Virus record (IMG/VR): IMGVR_UViG_3300042486_000337
Span: 1-59,357 of that record
Strand: one strand, 5' to 3'
Origin: a virus
DNA length: 59,357 nucleotides
Shown: one piece after another, positions 34,865 through 44,489 of the stretch
Position numbering within the stretch: position 1 is the first letter of the stretch
Layout of the letters: each line of letters opens with the position of its first letter
The notes under the pieces: model-generated
Told to the model about the DNA's origin: nothing
The model's database searches: none
What the model saw: the letters and a program-made list of their open reading frames with translations, nothing else
Translations under genes and position numbers: made by a program

Positions 34865-36712
34865 TTATGAATTTAATAACTTATCCAATTCTTTTGAAAT
34901 TTCTCCCAAAGAATCTTGACCTTGACCTAAATCAAGGATTTTGGAACCTTCTAAAAAATTCGTCTCAATCAATAAATTCATATTTTTATTTTTTGATTCT
35001 GGTGTTACTTCCGCTTCTCCTCCCATTGGTGGTGGAGGCGTTTCTTCTCCTCCCATTGGTGGTTCTTCTCCTCCCATTGGTGGTAATCCTCCCATATCGC
35101 CTCCCATTGGTGGTTCTTCTCCTTCAGGTGGAGTTTCTCCCGGAGCAGTAGGTTTTCCATTGTTACCATACAACTTGTCAATATTATCGAATATACCTGT
35201 TTTAGAAATAACCGTAGGTGTTGCTTTAAGTTCTTCACCAACCGCTCTTTCAATTCTTTGTTGTTGTAAATCCAATCTAATTTCTTCATCAGACCATCCG
35301 AATATATGTTTCTTAGCCCACGTTGATGATGTCGGTTGGATACCATTTCCTGGGTCTGCAACTAAATCTTTATATAATAAAACTTTTTCTTTCCAAACAT
35401 CGATTTTTAGTAAATCTGCTTGTGTAGATGGGTTAGTTAGTCCTAATGTAAAGTTTTGTAATTCATCCTCAAAACCTAACAAGAATAGATGAATGATTGC
35501 AATTTTGTTTAACTCCGCAATCATACTTTTTTGAATTCTATTAATAGTTCTCGCAAAACGAATATCTTGTAATGATAAGTTTTTACCATCACCAACAACT
35601 TCCTCAAATCCTAAAAATGCTTTAGGAACACGAAGTGCTGTTAATAATTTCTTTTGAATGTATTCTATATCAGCAATCTCCGATAAATTTGTCGCTCCTG
35701 GTAATGTTGAGATTGGGTCTGGTGCTGCAGGGTCACGAACAGGAATAAAATAATCTTGGTCAACTGCCATTTGGTTAAATCTCATATCGACATTACCTGT
35801 CTTTGAATCTACAACTTGTTCTCTTTTAAATTTGTTTGCAACACGATTAACATATGCTTCAACATCATCATCGTTCATGTTCCCAACAAATACTTTAAAC
35901 AATTTTCTTTCAGGTGCTCTTGATGTACGATAAATTAACATCGCGTCTTCAGATAACAATAATTGTTTCCAAATACGTCTTGCTTTTTCCAACATAGAAG
36001 TACCATAAGGAAGTTTTCGGTCATCACCCAATAATCTAAAATGGGCAACTTCCCATGATTGGAATTCCATATTTCTATTTTTCCAAGTAAAGTGAAGGGC
36101 TTTTTTATCCTCATCTTTTTCTTTTGTAATATCTTGTGAAATTCTACCTGAAACACCAATTTCATGTCTTTCAATTTCAATTGTTGGTAATTGTTGACAA
36201 CCAATAATACCTTTTTCAGGGTCTAATTTTAAGTAAACGAAGTTATCACCATATTTACACGTGTTTCTTGTCCACATTGGTAAATTGGTATTAATATCAA
36301 GGGAATTATTGAATAAATCTGCTAAAACAGATTTAATTCTTTTTGATTCTGAATAAATATGAAGAATAAACCCGTCTTCATTTGTCGTTGTGGATTCTTC
36401 AGAATATATATCCAACGCCGCGGAAATTTCCGGAGTATATTCCATAGATTCGTAATCGTATTGGGCCGATAATCTTGTTGGTTCGTAATATATTGCTTGA
36501 GAATATAAATTATTTTCAACTTTAGCCCATTGGTTTGTTAAATAATATGTTTGTTGGGCTTGAAGTTTTTCTCTTTCAAAATCATCTCTATTTGTTGTTC
36601 TTAAAAGTTCTTTTTTATCAAACTTAAAAGTTGGGTAGTCTTGTTTTAATAAAGAGTTTGGTCCGAATGTTTTGGATAACCTTTGCCAGACCGTAAGATT
36701 GTTTTCGCTCAT
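34865..36712 (-). CDS. 20: Portal protein (T4 gp20-like)
   Basis: A 615-residue portal subunit. Seen: YEPTRLSAQYDYESMEYTPEISAALDIYSEESTT (in pieces), the gp20 signature of the wing region; LHFTWKNRNMEFQSWEVAHFRLLGDDRKLPYGTSMLEKAR; IYRTSRAPERKLFKVFVGNM; and KFKREQVVDSKTGNVD followed by FIPVRDPAAPDPISTLPGA. The dodecameric portal at one vertex is the DNA gate and terminase dock. The C-terminal 90 residues carry a Pro/Met/Gly repeat (PPMGGEE and variants), not present in T4 gp20 to my knowledge. Confidence 0.93.
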   Translation of the reverse strand: MSENNLTVWQRLSKTFGPNSLLKQDYPTFKFDKKELLRTTNRDDFEREKLQAQQTYYLTNQWAKVENNLYSQAIYYEPTRLSAQYDYESMEYTPEISAALDIYSEESTTTNEDGFILHIYSESKRIKSVLADLFNNSLDINTNLPMWTRNTCKYGDNFVYLKLDPEKGIIGCQQLPTIEIERHEIGVSGRISQDITKEKDEDKKALHFTWKNRNMEFQSWEVAHFRLLGDDRKLPYGTSMLEKARRIWKQLLLSEDAMLIYRTSRAPERKLFKVFVGNMNDDDVEAYVNRVANKFKREQVVDSKTGNVDMRFNQMAVDQDYFIPVRDPAAPDPISTLPGATNLSEIADIEYIQKKLLTALRVPKAFLGFEEVVGDGKNLSLQDIRFARTINRIQKSMIAELNKIAIIHLFLLGFEDELQNFTLGLTNPSTQADLLKIDVWKEKVLLYKDLVADPGNGIQPTSSTWAKKHIFGWSDEEIRLDLQQQRIERAVGEELKATPTVISKTGIFDNIDKLYGNNGKPTAPGETPPEGEEPPMGGDMGGLPPMGGEEPPMGGEETPPPPMGGEAEVTPESKNKNMNLLIETNFLEGSKILDLGQGQDSLGEISKELDKLLNS

Positions 36713-36923
36713 AATATAAATTTACTAATTACCTTGATAATATAAATAGTTACCTAGTATCAAATAACCAAATGTATTTTTGGTAACCTTTGAATATTTA
36801 CATTAATAAGACATTTTTGCAATAATTTGACATTACACATAATGAGACAACAAGAATATAAAAAAAAAAATACTGAATATAATTCAGTAGATGGATTATT
36901 TTCAACAGAAATTAATGGTGAAT

Positions 36924-37283
36924 TTATAATAATCTGCTTTTAAATTTTAAAACTCCATCAATTGCGATTGCCCCAAACAACAAAACAAACTTATCTTCAT
37001 TAATATGTTTAATAATGTCTTCTATTGAATTATTGTCGTCAACAGAATATACGTTTACCCCATACTTAACAACGGGTAAAGTACAAACTAATAATTTATC
37101 ATTGGATAGTAACGGGTTAATTTTATTTAAACATTCTTGTGATAAACCTTCATTTATTTCTCCATTGTTTAATTGATAGAGTATTGTTTGTGTAAATTCT
37201 TGTTTTTTATATTGTTCTTCAACAATAAATAAATCGGTATCAAATGACTCAGTCTTATATAAATTATTAATAGTATTTTCCAT
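36924..37283 (-). CDS. Hypothetical protein between portal and terminase
   Basis: A 119-residue acidic protein (ENTINNLYKTESFDTDLFIVEEQYKK..., CTLPVVKYGVNVYSVDDNNSIEDIIKHI). No family recognised. In T4 the corresponding spot between gp17 and gp20 is taken by tail tube and sheath genes, which are absent here, so the head module has been rearranged. The 211-base gap after it (36713-36923) contains A/T-rich promoter-like sequence and a doubtful 33-codon plus-strand reading frame. Confidence 0.58.
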   Translation of the reverse strand: MENTINNLYKTESFDTDLFIVEEQYKKQEFTQTILYQLNNGEINEGLSQECLNKINPLLSNDKLLVCTLPVVKYGVNVYSVDDNNSIEDIIKHINEDKFVLLFGAIAIDGVLKFKSRLL

Positions 37284-37337
37284 ATATTTTATAGTATTAA
37301 AATATAAATTAACTTGTTTCCTCAGTAATGTAAATAC

Positions 37338-39101
37338 TTATCGTGAACCAAATAACCATCCATATTTTTGATAATCACCCTTTGTCGCATCACCGTTATT
37401 ACTTAAATTACCATTCCTACCCATTTGAGGAACCATAGGGTTGAAAAAATCAGATGAGTTTTTATTTTCATTTACGGTCGTCGCCCATGAATTTAACATC
37501 GCTTTTGTATGATTGGTAACTTTTTCTATTGATTGGAATGACTTTTCCGCAACATATAACGCCATGGATACAGACATAATACAATCATCATGATGACCTT
37601 TTTGGTGGTCGGGTCTACCATTCACATAGACAAACGTATTCATTTCATTGTATAGTCTATTTGAGTATACTTTGAACCCATGTCTAACGCCTTCTTCAAA
37701 CGCTGCGATAATCTGAACTCTTTTTGAATTAAAGTTAATACCAGGTATTTTATCGTTTATTTTCGGGTCCCATTTCCACTTATTACTTGTGTCAACATTA
37801 TCAACATATAAACCTCCTTGATAATTTAACTCTTGTAGTTTTCTTGCGGTGGAAATTCCCATACCTCCGGTGATATCAATCACACAATAGGCATTATACA
37901 TTGTTCCCCATTTATACGCAATCTCCGCCAACACATCAGGTGGAACTTTTGAAACATATTCCAATACTTGTTCTCTGGTGTCAAAATCAATAATCTGTAT
38001 ACACGAGAAATCTTCAGAATCTCCTCTTGACACATCGACTCCCATAACATATTTATGACCATTCACAGGTTCTTCAAATATCCATAACGAACCACCCATA
38101 AGTTTAGCTCGTGGTTCACGTAACATATTTTTTGAAATATTCTGCATTAATTCAGACTCAAATACGTTATCACCGGAACCCAAGAAGTTACATTCTAACT
38201 CTTGAGCCACCTTTCTTCGGTCAAACTTTAACTTTTTAACCATACCCTCAAACCATGCGGAACATGGTTTATATCCTTGAGATATATAATCAGTTACAAC
38301 CGAATGGTCTCTTTCATACGGATTTTCCATCGATAAATTGATAATATCTTTTTCAGAATATTCTTCTCGATTTAACAAGTAATGAACTAAGTCATTGGTT
38401 TTAACCATATACAAATCTTTTGTATATCTCGGGTCACGATACCAAAACATTTCAGATATTTTGAAATCGTTCATATTTCTTAATGATTGGTCGTAAATTT
38501 CGTAATAAATCGGGTCGTATCCGTTTGGAGTGGATACCACAATAACTTTACCCCCTGTAGATAAGGACGCCATACACGCTGACCAAAAGTCTGAATCCGC
38601 TTCGATAAACGCCGCCTCGTCAAATACAAGAATGGTTGGGGTATAACCCCTCAAGGCATCTTTTGATGTTGCTACCGCCTTTACTTCACAATCATTACTA
38701 AGTTTAAAGTGTCTTTGCGAGTTTTTTTCTTTTGAGAAAGTAACTCCGACCCATGCCGGCCATTGTTCGGTAAATCCTCTCACCTTATTGGCCATCTCAA
38801 CTGATGTGTCCAATTTGTTGGCAATGATTAGGATTTTTTCAGGTTTGTTTTTCTTCGCAAAAACTAATCTTTTTGATATCCAAGCGGCGGTAACTGTGGA
38901 TACACCCGCCTGACGATACTTTAACGCAATATTCTCGTTATACCTATCGTAATCTTCTATTAAACTGACTTGGTCGGGGAATAAGTCCAATGGGACGTAT
39001 TTGGATACGGTATTATCGTAAGTTTGTAAGTAAGTTCGAAGTGCGTAAGGAGTATTCCTCATACACTTCGTAACTTCAATTATTAATTGTTCTCTGTTCA
39101 C
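37338..39101 (-). CDS. 17: Terminase large subunit (T4 gp17-like)
   Basis: A 587-residue DNA-packaging motor. The ATPase domain has KYRQAGVSTVTAAW (Walker A-like, 61-74), ILIIANKLDTS, TILVFDEAAFIE (Walker B with catalytic Glu162) and VVSTPNGYDPIYYEIY (coupling motif). The nuclease domain has MGVDVSRGDSEDFSCI (Asp356), CVIDITGGMGI and HHDDCIMSVSMAL acidic residues. It cuts concatemeric DNA and pumps it through the portal. Its length matches gp17 (610). No small subunit is recognised nearby. Confidence 0.94.
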   Translation of the reverse strand: MNREQLIIEVTKCMRNTPYALRTYLQTYDNTVSKYVPLDLFPDQVSLIEDYDRYNENIALKYRQAGVSTVTAAWISKRLVFAKKNKPEKILIIANKLDTSVEMANKVRGFTEQWPAWVGVTFSKEKNSQRHFKLSNDCEVKAVATSKDALRGYTPTILVFDEAAFIEADSDFWSACMASLSTGGKVIVVSTPNGYDPIYYEIYDQSLRNMNDFKISEMFWYRDPRYTKDLYMVKTNDLVHYLLNREEYSEKDIINLSMENPYERDHSVVTDYISQGYKPCSAWFEGMVKKLKFDRRKVAQELECNFLGSGDNVFESELMQNISKNMLREPRAKLMGGSLWIFEEPVNGHKYVMGVDVSRGDSEDFSCIQIIDFDTREQVLEYVSKVPPDVLAEIAYKWGTMYNAYCVIDITGGMGISTARKLQELNYQGGLYVDNVDTSNKWKWDPKINDKIPGINFNSKRVQIIAAFEEGVRHGFKVYSNRLYNEMNTFVYVNGRPDHQKGHHDDCIMSVSMALYVAEKSFQSIEKVTNHTKAMLNSWATTVNENKNSSDFFNPMVPQMGRNGNLSNNGDATKGDYQKYGWLFGSR

Positions 39102-39104
39102 ACA

Positions 39105-40433
39105 TTAATTTCTTGGTGCTCTAGGTATCCCTAAGTCACTTAAAAAGTCATCTAACATGTCATCATCGTCATCGTTAGAATCGTTTGAATCATCATCCTC
39201 AGATTCATAACCTTGACTTTCTTTATAATCTTCAAACTGTTGTTTCAAAACCATTGCTTCTTTAACGATTTCTTTAAATCTGTTTGTTGCTAGTTTGACT
39301 TTTGATTTATCGTCAGAAATTACATTTCCAATTACTTCTAAAAACTCTTTAGCTTCTATCCGGTATAATAAGATGTGAAAATAGTTAATCAACCCTTTAT
39401 TGTCAGGGTCGAACATTTCATCTGGTAATGCAAATCTAATTCTCTCAACTATTTCAGGCCCAATCCTTAATTGCATTGGTTCGTTACTTAAAGTGTCTGT
39501 TTGACCTAAAACTTTATTCGCTAATTTTGGGTCTTTAGGATACCCGTATTTTCCTTTGGCTTCTTCTAAACCTTTTATAATCTCATGACAAAGTATTGGA
39601 AATATAAGACCTGTCGCAATGATTTTAATATCAGGTTGGTTCTCACCACCTTCACCACCTTCACCATCTTCATCCTTATCAGCATTACCTAATTCAACTT
39701 TACCTGCAATTCCTTGACCTGTTTTACTCATCATTTCAATCATTTGTTCCATAGTAAAATACAGGAAATCGTTGATTGCCATAATACCTAAATAATCATT
39801 ATATAATGATGGATTAATTGCGTCTAATCTTGATTTTATTTCCGGTTTTTGGAAAAGGTAATGACCTTTTTTTGCTGCACCTTGAATAATCGCATTGATA
39901 ATGTTTCTCTTATGTTTTTCTAACTCTAAAATTTCTTCATCAGTCAAATCTTCAATATCAAAAGATGGAAAACTTGGTTTATTTTCCTCATCATCTTCTT
40001 CCTCGTCTTCCTCGTCTTCAGGTTCAAATCTAAAATTAGATGTGTCCGGCATACCTAAATTAGCTTCAATTTGATACCGGTCTTGAGGTGTTTCACTTTC
40101 ATCCAAAGAAGCTTCAATTGCCAATTGAATTAATTCATCTCTATGTCTAGCCTCAATACTCATAATATTAGGAACTTTTCTCATCATCTCTTGATAAACC
40201 ATTAGTTGAACTTGTTGAGAACTAAGGTCTTCAATTCCGGTTACTTGACTTAATTTTTGAGCAACTTTCTGAAACCTTTTACTAACCAATTTTTGAACAT
40301 CCTCACTACCTCCTCTTAATGCAGGATTACTTGCATAAAGATTTTCAGGACTAACTAATTTTTGTACCAAGTACGGGTCCATTCTTTCGGGTCTATCCCC
40401 ATAATCTATTTGTTCGTTGAATTTCTTTCTCAT
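39105..40433 (-). CDS. Acidic protein adjacent to terminase, function unknown
   Basis: A 442-residue protein starting just upstream of the terminase gene (3-base gap). The N-terminus, DYGDRPERMDPYLVQKLVSPENLYASNPALRGG, is well ordered and basic-polar. An Asp/Glu-only tract (EDEEDEEEDDEE) is near residue 140; a hydrophobic helical core follows (about 170-400), with an acidic tail DDDSNDSNDDDDDMLDDFL. Tight coupling to gp17 suggests a packaging or head-related function. I recognise no family. Confidence 0.6.
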   Translation of the reverse strand: MRKKFNEQIDYGDRPERMDPYLVQKLVSPENLYASNPALRGGSEDVQKLVSKRFQKVAQKLSQVTGIEDLSSQQVQLMVYQEMMRKVPNIMSIEARHRDELIQLAIEASLDESETPQDRYQIEANLGMPDTSNFRFEPEDEEDEEEDDEENKPSFPSFDIEDLTDEEILELEKHKRNIINAIIQGAAKKGHYLFQKPEIKSRLDAINPSLYNDYLGIMAINDFLYFTMEQMIEMMSKTGQGIAGKVELGNADKDEDGEGGEGGENQPDIKIIATGLIFPILCHEIIKGLEEAKGKYGYPKDPKLANKVLGQTDTLSNEPMQLRIGPEIVERIRFALPDEMFDPDNKGLINYFHILLYRIEAKEFLEVIGNVISDDKSKVKLATNRFKEIVKEAMVLKQQFEDYKESQGYESEDDDSNDSNDDDDDMLDDFLSDLGIPRAPRN

Positions 40434-40436
40434 ATA

Positions 40437-41378
40437 TTATTTTTCTAAAATTTTCATTATTGTGTCAATTACTTTTTCTTTTGCAGTCTCGGGGTTAATT
40501 TTACCCGCCTTTGGAACTGGTTTAACCGCCGGTGCGGGATTTTTTCCCGGATTAAATGGTTTTTCTTTTGGTGTTGTTGTTGGTTTTGTTGTTGGTCTCG
40601 TTGCCGGTTTTGCCGGAGCAGTTGCCTGTTCTTTTGTCTCTCTTTTTTTAGCCTTTGGAGCTGGTTTAACCGCCGGTGCGGGATTTTTTCCCGGATTAAA
40701 TGGTTTTTCTTTCGGCTTTTCTGTTGGTTTAGTACTTGGTCTTGTTGCTGGTTTTGCCGGTGCCGGTGCAGTTGCCTGTTCTTTAGTTTCACGTCTCTTA
40801 ACATTAGGAGACACTGGTTTCTTACCTAAATCTGTTTTTCTTTTAGGTGAAGCAGGTTCACCTGCCGGCTGAGATTCAGAGATTACTTTTAATAAATCAC
40901 CTTTTGTTATTCTTGGAGGTAAATGTTTTTCCACAATTTTTTCTATTTTAGTTTCAAGGAACAAAGATAATGGATTTTTTCCTTCTTTCAATTGTTTTTT
41001 TACCGCCATCACACATCTTTCAAATTTTCTTGTCTTTTTAGGACCTACTTGTGCGTGACAAATGGCCCAAGGATTTGGCCCATCTTTATAATCTTTTTCA
41101 AAAATACCCATACCATCTTCAGTTGCGTCTGGGTCATTAACCACATTTAAAGTATCATCTTCTTCAATTTCTTTTTCGGTCATAGTCACTGACACTCCTT
41201 TAGCATTCATATCTTTAGCGATTTGAGCGGCATTTGGGTTTTTACTACTAACCTTTACTTCCGTCTCACTTATCATTCTTGAATACAAAACATTAATTTG
41301 TGTTTCAGTTAATTTACTAACCGTTTTGGATGATAAACCTTTATCTATCAATTTAAGGGCTTTTCTGTTAATTCTCAT
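40437..41378 (-). CDS. Lys/Pro/Ala-rich repeat protein
   Basis: A 313-residue protein. N-terminal half: helical, then NPWAICHAQVGPKKTRKFERCVMAVKKQLKEGKNP (in pieces), a Cys/Trp module that I have seen in other uncultured-phage proteins ('WAIC...G....ekyErCV..VKk'). C-terminal half: two copies of a 48-residue Lys/Pro/Ala repeat (KEQATAPA..., KEKPFNPGKNPAPAVKP). The strong positive charge and disorder would suit a DNA-binding internal protein packaged with the genome. Within the head module; role unproven. Confidence 0.6.
   Translation of the reverse strand: MRINRKALKLIDKGLSSKTVSKLTETQINVLYSRMISETEVKVSSKNPNAAQIAKDMNAKGVSVTMTEKEIEEDDTLNVVNDPDATEDGMGIFEKDYKDGPNPWAICHAQVGPKKTRKFERCVMAVKKQLKEGKNPLSLFLETKIEKIVEKHLPPRITKGDLLKVISESQPAGEPASPKRKTDLGKKPVSPNVKRRETKEQATAPAPAKPATRPSTKPTEKPKEKPFNPGKNPAPAVKPAPKAKKRETKEQATAPAKPATRPTTKPTTTPKEKPFNPGKNPAPAVKPVPKAGKINPETAKEKVIDTIMKILEK
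40513..40800 (-). repeat. Tandem 144-bp coding repeat (two copies)
   Basis: The stretch encoding the Lys/Pro/Ala module occurs twice at a spacing of exactly 144 bases (for example CTGGTTTAACCGCCGGTGCG at 40517 and 40661 on the plus strand), keeping the reading frame. The copies are nearly identical at DNA level, so the duplication is recent or maintained by recombination. Confidence 0.8.
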
Positions 41379-41763
41379 ATATTAATTTTTTTTCAAATTC
41401 TAATACTAAATCTCGTTCATTTAGTTTGTTTTTTATTTCATCTTCAGAACAACCAAATCTAAATACTAATCTTTTTTGTCCTTCTGTTTCATCTTGCTCC
41501 CACGCTAAGGCAACCACATCATCCATCGAGTCTATCATAGAAAAAAAATCGGAGTTTTGAATTAATTCTAATTTAACATCAGTATTTCTCAAAACTCCTA
41601 CTCTCTTAATATATTGTAATTCGGGTGGTGACGGATATCCATTGCAAGGTTTATTTTCCCACGATTCTCCCCAAACATCCAAACTATCCGAAAAAATGAA
41701 TTCGTATAAATTATCTCCTTTATAGTTAGGACCAAGTCCATTAACATAAATTAAATAACTCAT
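41368..41763 (-). CDS. Hypothetical protein in head module
   Basis: A 131-residue protein: SYLIYVNGLGPNYKGDNLYEFIFSD start, WGESWENKPCNGYPSPPELQYIKRVGVL in the centre and SMDDVVALAWEQDETEGQKRLVF. The compact alpha/beta pattern looks like a small globular protein; no family recognised. It overlaps both neighbouring genes (11 and 4 bases), implying coupled translation with the two low-complexity proteins. Confidence 0.62.
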   Translation of the reverse strand: MSYLIYVNGLGPNYKGDNLYEFIFSDSLDVWGESWENKPCNGYPSPPELQYIKRVGVLRNTDVKLELIQNSDFFSMIDSMDDVVALAWEQDETEGQKRLVFRFGCSEDEIKNKLNERDLVLEFEKKLIYEN

Positions 41764-43481
41764 ATAATTTCTCCTGTCGGTGTAATTTTAATTTGTCCTT
41801 TTTTAGTTTCAAAAACTAAATTCTTTTTATTTGTTTTTCCAACAAAATTACAACCCGTATTTTCTTTTAAAAATTTCTCAGCTGACAATTCTTGCTCAAC
41901 AGTTTCGGTCATTTTAACAACAGAATCCATTATTTGTTTTACTTGAGTTTTTTTTCTTAAAGTCTTTTCAACTTGTTTTTCTTGACTCTCTCTAATTTCT
42001 TTTTTTGTATGTTCGAAATATTTTGAAATAACTTTATCAACTTTTGACTCTCCGAATATACCATCAAATATTGCTCCATTCCCTTGGTTATCTTTACTGA
42101 TTGATTTTCTTGGGTTAATTTTTAATGGATGCTCGTTGTCTTTTCTATTTTTTCTATTTAATTCAAATTCGTAATCTTCACCACTCATTTGATTATTAAG
42201 ACTGTCTAACCATTCTGATTCAAAAGTATCTTCAAAATCATCATCATCACCTCTTTTACTAAATAACCATTTATATTCATCAAATTCTTCATTATCATAA
42301 TCATACGAATCATCTTCATCCATTTCAGATTTTCTGGTTTTCACTTTAAATGGTCTTCCTGTTTTTTCTTTATAAAGATTAAACATTCTTTCACCACTTG
42401 TTCCACCAAACCATTTTTGTTTGTCTCCGTATTTGTCATATAATTGTTGGAAAGTTTCAAATTCTTCAGTATCAAAATTATCATCTCCACCAATTCCCAT
42501 TATATCAAAATCTTTAGCAGGTCTATCGTTTTCATCATAATAATTGTCACCTCTGAAATCTTTTCTTCTCATATTACCGAATGAACCGTACATATCTTCG
42601 TCCATTTCACCTTCCATTGGAATGTCCATATCCGCCTGAATATCTTCAACTTCACTATCATCAGTCATGTCTTCTCCGTCCATATCATCACCACCCAAAT
42701 CTTCAGTATCTTCTTCAAATTTAGACAAGATATCTTCAGTATCTTCTTCAGATAATGAATTTAAATCAAATGAAGATAATACCATGTTGATAACATACTT
42801 GATGTCTTCTGAAGTCATTCCTTCTTGACTTTCAAGAGTTCTAATTTTTTGAGTTAATTTACCTGTAAGTTTTTGAATGGATTTGAAAGTAACTTGACTT
42901 TCATTATCTCCGTCTACCTCAACATCAATATCTTCTACTTCAGTATCCATTCCCATATCTTCACCTTCAGGGGATTCCATTCCCATGTCATCCATTCCCA
43001 TATCTTCACCTCCATCCATTGGTGATGGTGGTAATTCAGGTGATGGAACCGCTGGTGGTTCCGCCGGTGGAGCCGGAGCTTCAATTGCCGGTGTTGCAGG
43101 TTTTGGTGTTTTTAATGTGAATTTTTTTTGTTCACCATATAATGAAAGACCTTCTTCGTTCTCATTAATTCGATTTAATTCACCCGCCAAAAGGTTCAAT
43201 CTTTTAAAGGCTTGAGAATATGATGAATAATATTTTCTATTTTTCATCGGTTCAATATAATCAGTTTCTGACTCGGTAATTGTTTTTTTAATAATATAAC
43301 CTTGTCTTTCTCTAACAATTTGATAATTGTTTCCGTCCGCAAGAGATATAGAATACTCTGACTTTGCAGTTTCATTAATAGTTTGAGGAATTGTCTCTTT
43401 GAAACGAGCAATTTCCATAATTCTATTTATCTTATCTTGGCCTGTTAGTTTTTCACTACCAATTGGTTTTAATCCTGACAT
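41760..43481 (-). CDS. Large acidic, Met-rich head-module protein
   Basis: A 573-residue protein. The start (GSEKLTGQDKINRIMEIARFKETI) is helical. A Pro/Ala linker (about 130-155: KPATPAIEAPAPPAEPP) leads into an acidic Asp/Gly/Met tract, then helical regions with many L/I-x-E sites (KIRTLESQEGM, DLNSLSEED, TVEQELSAEKF). The C-terminal part is basic, with a beta-rich end (GCNFVGKTNKKNLVFETKKGQIKITPTGEII). The composition resembles the scaffold protein, so a second core or internal head protein is plausible. No homolog recognised. Confidence 0.6.
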   Translation of the reverse strand: MSGLKPIGSEKLTGQDKINRIMEIARFKETIPQTINETAKSEYSISLADGNNYQIVRERQGYIIKKTITESETDYIEPMKNRKYYSSYSQAFKRLNLLAGELNRINENEEGLSLYGEQKKFTLKTPKPATPAIEAPAPPAEPPAVPSPELPPSPMDGGEDMGMDDMGMESPEGEDMGMDTEVEDIDVEVDGDNESQVTFKSIQKLTGKLTQKIRTLESQEGMTSEDIKYVINMVLSSFDLNSLSEEDTEDILSKFEEDTEDLGGDDMDGEDMTDDSEVEDIQADMDIPMEGEMDEDMYGSFGNMRRKDFRGDNYYDENDRPAKDFDIMGIGGDDNFDTEEFETFQQLYDKYGDKQKWFGGTSGERMFNLYKEKTGRPFKVKTRKSEMDEDDSYDYDNEEFDEYKWLFSKRGDDDDFEDTFESEWLDSLNNQMSGEDYEFELNRKNRKDNEHPLKINPRKSISKDNQGNGAIFDGIFGESKVDKVISKYFEHTKKEIRESQEKQVEKTLRKKTQVKQIMDSVVKMTETVEQELSAEKFLKENTGCNFVGKTNKKNLVFETKKGQIKITPTGEII

Positions 43482-43501
43482 ATTTTTATTAGTTTTTTAG
43501 T

Positions 43502-43696
43502 TTAATTATTTAACCCGTTAAATCCACCTAAAGTGATTGCGTTTAACTGAACATATTCATTACCTACTTCGTCAGTGTAAATTGGATGTGGTGCAACTGC
43601 ATTAACTGGTCCTCCTTGAGTAGTAGAACCTCCACTAAAATTACCTAAAATCGCGATTGAATAATCGTATTGTGAATTTGCTGAATATGTTGGCAT
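43502..43696 (-). CDS. Small Gly/Asn-rich protein
   Basis: A 64-residue protein (PTYSANSQYDYSIAILGNFSGG, ...VGNEYVQLNAITLGGFNGLNN), neutral and beta-prone, with a TATTTATA element on its own strand about 15 bases upstream. It could be a small virion decoration or stabilising protein, but no family is recognised. Confidence 0.58.
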   Translation of the reverse strand: MPTYSANSQYDYSIAILGNFSGGSTTQGGPVNAVAPHPIYTDEVGNEYVQLNAITLGGFNGLNN

Positions 43697-43742
43697 ATAT
43701 ATTATTTTCTTTATAAATATATGAATAATTCAAATAATTTAA

Positions 43743-44468
43743 TTATTCTTGAATTGTTCTTTCTATGGATAATTCTTTATCTGTTTGTTTATTTAAAGTA
43801 TCAAATAATTTTTGGATGTGTCCTGACCTTCTTAAAAACTTGAAAACCAAATTCTCGTATGCTAACTCACCATCTTTTTCCAACCCACATTGTCGATATT
43901 CTTTCAATTTTTTTCTCAAACCTTCCAAATCTTTTTCCTCCTCAATTGCGGTTTCTATCTTCTCAACCCAAGTTTTTATTTTAGATTCAAGAACTGACTT
44001 ATCAACATTTTCTTTGAATTTTTTTGGATTACTAATCCATTCATTATTCATTATGGAATAAACTCCGGAACTATAATGAGGTTCTTTTGAATCTTCGGCA
44101 TATAATTCAACATCATATCCAAAAATTTTGATATTATGTTTGTCATTAAAGACTTGTTTTTTCAAATTAAATAATTCTTTATACAATTCAGATTGTTTTC
44201 CAAATTGGTTGAAATCTATTACAATATGTAAATCAAAGTCCGAAAATTCAGACCAGTTGTAATTTGATAAAGAACCCGTAAGATGAATGTTATCGACAAA
44301 TATATCTTCACCTAAAAATTCAACAAATTTTTCCGCAATTTTCATAAGAGCCTTTCTAACTTTCGGTTTCATAACCGATTTGCTAGCATCGTCAGGATTT
44401 TCCCATATTTTTGGGTTCAAGGTTTCTTTTACAGAAAAACTATCAAGAATTTTTTTAAAATTACTCAT
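43743..44468 (-). CDS. Nucleotidyltransferase (MNT/pol-beta-like) domain protein
   Basis: A 241-residue protein with the minimal nucleotidyltransferase core: IHLTGSLSNYNWSEFSDFDLHIVID (about 60-84). The GS motif is followed by the D-x-D metal pair (SDFDLH), and the third acidic residue is in GYDVELYAED (about 119-128). The C-terminal half is helical. Such enzymes transfer NMP to proteins, drugs or RNA ends. With a tRNA-rich phage, RNA modification is conceivable, but the target is not shown. It starts 3 bases from an AATAAATA element. Confidence 0.8.
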   Translation of the reverse strand: MSNFKKILDSFSVKETLNPKIWENPDDASKSVMKPKVRKALMKIAEKFVEFLGEDIFVDNIHLTGSLSNYNWSEFSDFDLHIVIDFNQFGKQSELYKELFNLKKQVFNDKHNIKIFGYDVELYAEDSKEPHYSSGVYSIMNNEWISNPKKFKENVDKSVLESKIKTWVEKIETAIEEEKDLEGLRKKLKEYRQCGLEKDGELAYENLVFKFLRRSGHIQKLFDTLNKQTDKELSIERTIQE

Positions 44469-44489
44469 CTTTAATAAATAGTATGAACT

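Noticed and set aside
34941-35492. Long plus-strand reading frame rich in Pro/Gly/Ser
   Set aside because: It is the reverse complement of the Pro/Met/Gly repeat end of the portal gene; the portal frame is clearly the coding one.
36841-36942. 33-codon plus-strand frame MRQQEYKKKNTEYNS...
   Set aside because: Too short, overlaps the minus-strand gene at 36924 and shows no motif or clear promoter; may be chance.
40417-40872. Plus-strand Gly/Phe/Val-rich reading frame that looks like a membrane protein
   Set aside because: Antisense shadow of the Lys/Pro/Ala repeats in the minus-strand gene at 40437.
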